Assembly: GCA_020796225.1 (NCBI GenBank)
Contig: CM036767.1
Coordinates: 27,747,253 to 27,811,252 of the forward strand
Source: Arion vulgaris
Lineage: Eukaryota > Mollusca > Gastropoda > Stylommatophora > Arionidae
Direction of reading: 5' to 3'
Length of the DNA stretch: 64,000 nt
Program-made: the position numbers and the translations under genes
Notes under the pieces: model-generated
What the model was told of the DNA's origin: nothing
What the model saw: only the letters and a program-made list of their open reading frames with translations
Database searches by the model: none
In this document: positions 52,401 through 61,400 of the stretch, in pieces
Layout: each line of letters begins with the position of its first letter
Numbering within the stretch: position 1 is the stretch's first letter

Positions 52401-55400
52401 TGTTATCTCTGAGGTCCAACTTTTGCTTGGCCGGCCTTTTGCTTTGTATCCACTGTATCAGAGCAACATTGCTCTCTGTGGTGCACTGCCTGTTGGTAAT
52501 CTGCTTATGTGGCGAACCATTTAATTTGTTGCTTCTTGATGAAGTTCAGTACTGATGTACCCACTTTTTCCTGATGTCTTCATTTCTAAGCCAGTCTCTT
52601 CTTGTTACTCCCAGGATTCTTCGTAGACACTTCATCTCTGTTGTGACTAGTTTTATTCTGTCATTTAATGTCAGTGTCCAGGTTTGGCACTGATAGCATA
52701 ATGTGGGGAGAAATATTGTGTTGAACAATGTTCTTTTTAATGTTCATGGTGACCTGTTTGCATTTTAAAATTGGCGCCATTTGTCCTAGTGTTTGATTTG
52801 CTTTGCTGCATCTATGTTTGATTTCGTTAGTTATTCTTCCGTTTGCTGAAAAGCTGCTCCCTAGGTATGTAAAGTTGTTACTTGTTTTAATGGGTGTTTG
52901 TTGATGGAGATATTGGTAGTGTTTTCCTCTCTAAGCGAATGTCATTACTTCAGTTTTGTCGATGTTTATTCTCATATTGTATTCATTGCATGCTAACTGG
53001 AGTCTGTTAATGTGTTGCTGTAGCCACAAGATTGAAATGATCGGACATTTTTTGTCTCTGCAGTATTTGCAGAGACGAGGCAATTCTGGAAATATTAATC
53101 ATTTCTGTCGTGGCGATCTGGCATTTCTGCAGACTATCGGGCACACTTGTCCTGGAAGCTGTGACAGTATTTGTGCCATTTTCTGATCTAGGAAGTCGGC
53201 CAGGAAATTTGTGTAGTCATTACCACTCAGAGAGGTTGCTCGTCTGATGTGCGAGCCAATCTCTTATTATATGCAGAAATGTATACAATATACCACATTA
53301 TGTGAATGGTTTGCCCTACCCATTTTGCCTGACAAGTGCATCTATCTGTTTTCAGGGCCAACACATGGAGGGGGAGTAGGGTCTTTTTCTGTGCCAGCTC
53401 ACTGGCGCTGCCTTTGTGAGTCTTTGACCCCCTACAGTAACCCAACAAATCCAATAAACTCCCTCCCACAAAAGCAACAGATCTCAATATTCAGACTCCG
53501 GATGGGTCACAAAAGGGTTATGAGTCACATATACAAGAAACTAAAAGTCAGCGAGATGGAGGTCTGCCCCTGTAGTCGAGCATCACAAGACCTATATATA
53601 CATATATTGCAATCATGCCCCACTTATACAGCCTTGAGGCACTAAATATGGGCAGTCCACACATCAGAAGAAATCAAACTGTATGGTACAACAATGGACA
53701 TGCACTGTACCACAACCTTCATAGATACCTCAGGTCGACTATCCTAACTAATCACTGGTAGAAAGAATGAGGAAGAAGAAAAAGAAGCAACCTGATGCTG
53801 TTTGGGGAAAAAAACAGTAGACTAAGAAACAATTTAGTTCACAATTTTGATGAATAGTTGTCATCATGTACATAATTGGATAGAATCTATGTCTTTGTAC
53901 TTAGGGTGCTCTGTACCTTTCAACTGCTTGTGTCATAGCACTTACATAATAGCTTCACCTATGATTCAAAACATTTCCATAACTCAGAAAAGTTGTGGTA
54001 TCCATTTTCAATAGAGTAAATGTCAACTGTACTGCAAATGGAATACATACTTATTCTTCTGCATTTACTCTAGAACATCACTTGTTAACCACCCTTTGTG
54101 GCCTGTATGTTATTTGAACTAATGAGTGTAGATATGTTGTTCTGCCGATTTACAGTATTAGCCAAACATATGCAATATTTTGTACCCTTCAGTGCAACAC
54201 ATCTTGATACATTTTGATACATTCCTTTTGTGCAGTAAGATAAAAATACTACCATGACAGTTACATGCTTCTTCAGCGATCTTTGATCATGCGCTTAATT
54301 TACTGTGGACCACAAACAGGCCTTCAGCTTCAGGTCTGTCAGGTTTCCCGAAAGCTTAGTTTTTAGGTCGACATACAACTTGTCAATATTACAATAGTTA
54401 CATACAACTTTCAATATTACAATAGTTACATACAACTTTCAATATTACAATAGTTACATACAACTTGTCAATATTAATCTATTTTTATTCCCAAAAATAT
54501 AATGATTAGGAGATTGATATTCAATGTATATATCATTTTCTGACAGAACATCAGCTTCTCAGTACAAAAGTCAACTGAACGAGGGACAAGTACCCGCTAT
54601 CCATTCTGGAGATGGTGGAATTTTCTGCACCGTGTCTGGTCTAATACATGGAACCTCATGTATTTGTTTGGAGTAGGTTTGCTGATGCAGTAAACTTTTT
54701 TTCATATTTTATGGCAGTTCATAATTAACACTTAAATGTTTAGAGGTTTTTAAGATGTTTTTATTTTTAGGATGACCTGCTCCAGTATTAGCAACCATAT
54801 ACGTTTCTTGCATTGAAAAAAGCATGTTATATATGGTTAGAAAGTAAATTAAATGAGCTATCAAGCTAGGTGGTTTTAATATCATTGTGATGATGTAATG
54901 TGTGATACCCGTAACATAAGTTTTCCTGTTACTAAAAATAAGCATAAAGGGATAAGAGTAGCCACAAAGCTGAAAATTTACCAGACCATAGTTCTAACGC
55001 CTTCATACATAGCTGGTCTTGATCTTCTGTATCATGCTCTTTTGTCAGACTATCCTATTTCATCTAAGAACTTGCAAGTACAGATTACTGAATCATCTCT
55101 ACAGACTCAGGATCTCACATATAAATAAATGCTTATTTAGTGTTTAAATATTGCTGGAATTTAAATACCTAACACATACTCCAAGACTGTCCAGTCTGAA
55201 ATGACTTCAGAAGTCAGACTTGGCCAGAAGGTGCTTGTTTCCCCTTAACCCTAAGTACTATCCATACTGTAACTAAGCTGCCAGTATGTTATGTTATGTG
55301 ATCGACATCATGGCACATTGGGCACGCCCATTCGTGCCCTGTCCTCTGCTGCAACAGTCATCCCAAAGTCCATTTACTCACCGTACCCATGAGAAGTTCA

Positions 55401-58400
55401 TTACTATATCTTCTCTCTCTACCACGAAGACAACACTGTCTGGTATGTCCAAACTTAACGCCTAATTCTCAAACTCGTTCCAGTGTCTGAGACTTACCCA
55501 TGTCACATTATTGAGAGCATACCACATTGATGATATCGGCTCTGTCCATACTTCTGCCCACTTGAGTTGGGGCATTGTTTGCAAGAAAGTCAGCACACGT
55601 TACCCTGCACTCCAGCATGTCCAGGTGTGTACAGCCAAGTCATTTTCTTGAGATGTGATCTCCAAAGCTGCCAGTATGGTTTCCTGTGTCAAATAGGTCG
55701 TATTATAAAAGTCAGACCAATCAAAACACTCAAAAGTGCTGCCTTGCATGCAGGCGGGAAAAAAGATTTATAGGCTAAGGAATAGGCAAGTCGGACAGAA
55801 ATGACATTGCAGCATTAATTCTCCTCAAGTTTAGTTTAGTTTAGTCGTCGGATCATCACTGCACGTCGAACCAATCAGTCCATAAGTGCTCCGATCTCCC
55901 CCTCAGTATTTCCCTCAGAGTGTGAAGACTAACGACACTGGTTCTTTGTTGGTTTACTATTCTTCTGTGACTACCAGCATATCGTTCTTTTCTAGCTACA
56001 CCACACTTGATTTGGAATTCTTGCAGTCTGGTTAGTGTTGTAGATTCACCACTATTACATGAATCATGTACATGTCCTCTCTCCCTTAGGGAATTTATAA
56101 TATCAGCCTAGTCCATTGCTCGCCGCTTTGTACAGCAGCCATACCTGCAAGCCTATCCGCACGTTCATTCCCCCTTACACTCGCATGCCCTGGCACAAAA
56201 ATAAAACTGATCTTTGTCAGCTTAGACCTCCCAGCGACTCCATCCAATGTCTCCTAGCCCATCCTGTTTCAATCTTCCTGAGCATACTCATTGAGTCACT
56301 GAGAAAACATGCATGGATAAAAGTCTGTGATTCCAGCCAAACCATTGCTTTAGTAACCGCCATGATTTCCATAGTGAGACTGCTCGTAGTCATGGCAAAA
56401 CTACCACTGTCTTCCTTCACAACATCCCCTCCGACCTGAGTAGTGAAAGCCCACGAGCTCCGCACATGTCGAATCACCGAGCCATCTGTATAAATGATTA
56501 CATCACGCTCAGATGAGTTCTCAGAAATTAATGCCTGAACTTCTGCCTTCATGACAAGTGGGTTGTCTTGTCTGCATTCTTTATCAAGTTTGATACATAC
56601 TGAAAATAATGTGTTGATTCCTGTTGGCACTGTTATCCATTCTTCACTGGGATCAATGTCTTCAAGTGTACACACCTTTTCAATACAGTCTTCGGCCTGA
56701 CCCATTCAAGATTTTCCTCTATTTATCTATTTCCTTTTGTCTCTTTTTGCCTCAAGTTTAGATAGTGCTCAATATAAAATTTATAGTTTCAATATGAATA
56801 CATTGTTTTCTCTCCACACTAGATTGTCATACCTTGGTGCAGTTCTGTCAGCTTCAGGGCCTTAATTTGGCCTTCATCATTCGTCCCTGACTTTGATCAG
56901 TCCCAGAGTGATGTAAGTTAACTTATTTATTTGAAGTGTCAATTGACATTTTATCCATGTGAAATAATTATACAAAAATATGAAGCCTAAGACCTAGTGA
57001 AGGGGAGAGCATAAATCGGGGTCAGCAAAGCAGTGCTAAGACAGTGAGGCCTTGGTAATAGGCTGCATTCCTACAGTTTGTCTAATTGAGTAACAATCAA
57101 AGAAATGGCAATCTTTGTAGAAAAATGTGTGATACTGAAAATGGATGTGTGATGCAGAAAGATAAAAATAACTGTCTTGCTATATATATATAATAATAAA
57201 CTCCCTTTTCATGGCAAAATGAGAAGCATACCAAAATGTAAGACCAGCAGTGGTGGATTCCTTGATACACTGTTTCTTTCACACTTGCTCTAAACCACAG
57301 TACAATGTACTCTCACCCTTTGACTCATATCACGAAGAGTGGCTTATAAACAGTTATTCTAGAATGAATACATACAAATAACAAAGCAACAACTATTTCA
57401 GTTTAAATGTTGTTCTGCTTCGGGAGTTTTCACTATGCCATTCTTCTTTCCTTCTTCTGCTTTCTCACTAGATTGGGATTTTGGATTCTCTAATAAATCA
57501 GCCGTCTGCCTCAGATTATCAGCCACGCCATACAGTTTGTCTTGGGTGCTAGTGTAAGTGGGCCACCTCTTTCTTCTCAAGTCTGCACACTGGGAGCAGT
57601 TCTGTAGGATATAATTCGTATAATTTCTGCTTCCTCTTTTGTGCCAACCTCTTCCAGCTGTATGTTTTGGCCACCCTCGTGATGGTAGGTCTGACATTCT
57701 TACCGCTTTGCTAAATCTCCAAGGCAGATTGGCAACCGTAGAATCCGTTATCCCATTCCTCATTGTGAGGGTCGTTGCACCATGTTATGTGCCTTACGGC
57801 CTGGTGCATCTGTTTTCTGCAAGCATTTGTTTCGGTTAGCATTCCCTAGCGGACACATGCATCCGATTTCAGCCAAACCTCCTTAGTCGCCTCTTACGAC
57901 ATGAGTGGCAGGTAACAGTGGTTCTATTCTTTACACCCCAAATTTGTCCCCGGTAACCACTTGGGCGTAACAAAACATAAATATTACTGTACTGTAAATA
58001 TCGCCATCTTTGTATAACTATAAGGTTGCCAGATAAAAAAATCCTATGCCATTCTAGATTTAAATATTTTACATACAGTAGATGCAAAATGATGAGAATC
58101 CTATGGACTGCTAAATGACTAATATGGAGGTCAAGACACAGAGTAAGCTTATCATCAATATAAGAAAGAGGCAGTCATCATTTTTCAGACATGTGATGAG
58201 GAGGGGAAGTTTAGAACACATTGTAACAACTAGTAAAATCGAGGGGAGACGAGACAGATGAAGACAGAGAGACACAATTTTAGATAACCTGACTTCATGG
58301 CACGGAAGAGTGTCAACATCTGAGATGATAGCAAACACCAGAAACGGAGATTTGTGGAGATCCATGATTTGCTTACGCCAGCCGGCATGGCACTTGATGA

Positions 58401-61400
58401 TGATGATGAGAATACAAATTATTTGTATGTATTTAATATAACTAACCGTAATGGTGGTCTCAATCAGTATTTCTCAATGTGGATTCAGTGGAATCCTGGG
58501 AATTGTTATATTATCCTATACTAGCATATATCTCTGAATGAGTTCAAGAATTAAGCATTAAGTTTGGACATGCCAGACAGTGTCATCTTCGTGGTAGAGA
58601 GAGAAAATATACTAATCAACTTCTCATGGGTACGGTGAGCAAATGGACTTTGGAATGACTGCTGCAGTCGGAGGACGGAGCACGAATGTGAATGCCCAAT
58701 GTGCCATGACGTCGAAAGCATAACATAACATAGCATGTGTGCCAGCAATGATGTTGGTTTAAGAGTTAGTTTCAGAGCACATCAAACTAACTTCCTAAAA
58801 ATAAAAGAAAACCTTCAAGTCTCTGACCAGGTTTCAAAATCAGATAGAACATTTGTGCCCATAAAAAACCAAAAGCTCATTGCGAAGCATAGTGCTAAGA
58901 GACTATGAAAGCTCATTGTTTGTGCGAAGAGACTGTTGCATGGGAAGAGGTTGTGGCCTCATGAGAGCGAGAAAACTCGCATAAAATATTGGTTTTTGTG
59001 ATTTTGAGCAATTGTCATGTCAAAATGAAAAAAGCTTGTCATGCACGTACCAACAAAAAATAACCTTTATAATCAGCCCTCATTTGTGAGTGTAGGTGCT
59101 GTAGTTGCATAGTAAATTATGATCACACAGAGTTGTTACTGACAAGAAGAGCTCAATTATTATAAATAAGGGGTAGTGAAATATAAGTTGTAAATAGCGG
59201 TTCATCTCTTGTGATGATGACAACAGAGGGGTTTATAGGTGGTTGTACTAAAGTAATCCAAGAAAGAAAATAATTTGTTCTGTGTTTGTTCCTCTTATCT
59301 GTTTCTAAATTATTTTTCCATTAGTTCACTGTGCAGTAAAAGTAATATTTTATGACATATTAGTTGTGAAATTGTCATAGTCTACCTGAGTTGTATATTT
59401 GTTATTAAATCAGATCTGAATGTTCAACTATAATTAGAATTGTAATCTGAAACTTTGAAAATGTAAGTACTGCATTGACATTTCCAGAGGGAGTCAGTGT
59501 AGCCTAGTGACAGTGTATCTATCAAATCATCAGCGTTTAGAATTTGATTTCCATTATGACCAATTACTTAGTTTACTCAGCTCAAAGTAGGTACTTGAAC
59601 TTTATGAGTTTAGAGAAAATTCAGAATCATTGCCGAAACTATTGCTTAAGTGCTCTGATGCAGACACTGTCAGCTAGTTGAAAGGGACTGAGCACCTGTA
59701 GGAGTACCCTGACTGCACTTATGACTGCACTGACATTCATTCTAACTAGTATTCCAGTTTTATCATAACCCTTCTTGTCACTAGGGTTCTCTCTTTCCTC
59801 GAGAGTCCTCACGGACACACACTCTGGTTTCTCGGCTAAGGGCATTGTGGAGTAATGTTACAAGTTCTCGGGCCAAGTTTGAAGATGCACCTGATAGAGG
59901 TAATCTACTTATTTGTTTCTCTTTTCATGTGAAAGCTTTCAATATAAATTAAGTTAACATTCATCAACACAGAACATATGTATATGAACAGACCTCTTCC
60001 GCGTAAGTTTTGGCCACCCTCGTGATGGTAGGTCTGACATTCTTACTACATGGCTAAATCTATGAGGCAGATTGGTGACCGTAGAATCCGTTATCTCATT
60101 CCTCATTGTGAGGGGTCATTGCACCGTTATGCACCTTACAGCCTGGTGCATCCATTTTCTGCAAGCATTTGTTTCGGGTTAGCATTCCCTAGATAGATGA
60201 TTTGAGCAGGACAGTAGTGGAGGTGGAACATCTTGCTTATGAGAGAAAGAATTTCTTAAGGACTGTTACAGTGGCAAAGATTTGTCCCGAATGAGGAATT
60301 TATGCAGTGGAGAAATAAATTACTGATGAGAAGTGAAACACAAGACATAGAACAATACATCCAGCATTAGTCACAGAACATCCTCTTTGACTTTACTCAG
60401 CACCTCCTCATTGTCTTCAATTGTACATTGTACTTCTAACATTCCTAAGTAAAACCACATCTCCATCTTCATTTATCTTGTTATATGCCTATGTGTTGTC
60501 TATGATTCACTTCCATTTATGATTGATAGCTTGCAATGTATAACAGAAAATAATATAAATAACATTGTGTCATTGTTGTATTGTTTCAGGGTTTCTGGGC
60601 AAGAGTTTGACTCGTCACTTCAACAGGTTTTGGAATTACATAGTGAAAGGTGCATTTGGTAGTGCAGCTATTGTTCTAGTGTTTCCTGCCTTGTGTGTCA
60701 GCTCTTCCATATTGTCACTAGCTGCAGCATTTCTAACACCTGTTTGGTGAGAACACTTCAAACTCTCTTCATTAATGTTGTCATATATGTCACTGAGCAT
60801 ATTAAATCCTTTCAAGTGGACATAAATCATGGAAATTCACAAAATAAACATTTGGTCACTGAGAATTTGGTTTTTTGAGGACATGAGGAATGAGGACATT
60901 TGGTTTTACAGAAGAATGCTAAGAATCATGTGCGGTGCAGAGGCAACTTGTGCTTTGCATGCACAATCGGGACCAGGAAACATGCTAGTTGTGACCTTGC
61001 TGCACTTCCCACTAGTGTGCCACTAATACACATTTGTCTAGTTAGTGTAGACATTATCAACATAATGTTTGTTGTGATGAAGCCTGCTGGAGGCTGATGC
61101 CTAGTCTACTTCGAGGAATCAACTTCTTTATCTTCTGTATGCTCTCAAGATTGTAAGAGAGTCAAAGCTATGTCCCATCATGGAATAAAAGACTCAAACT
61201 TGTGGCATTGCCCGTTCTCTGCATTCAGTCAAACAACCTTCTAGGGTTTGTAAGCAAGCTGTGTAAACCACCCCATCAGAAATAGTCACCAGAAGGATCC
61301 TTCAACCTGGAGTCGAAAGTACAAACTCCCCTGCCTGGCATAGGGAACATGATTGCAAACTTATACTCCCTTGTGGATCAAAACAACAAAAGCGTCACAT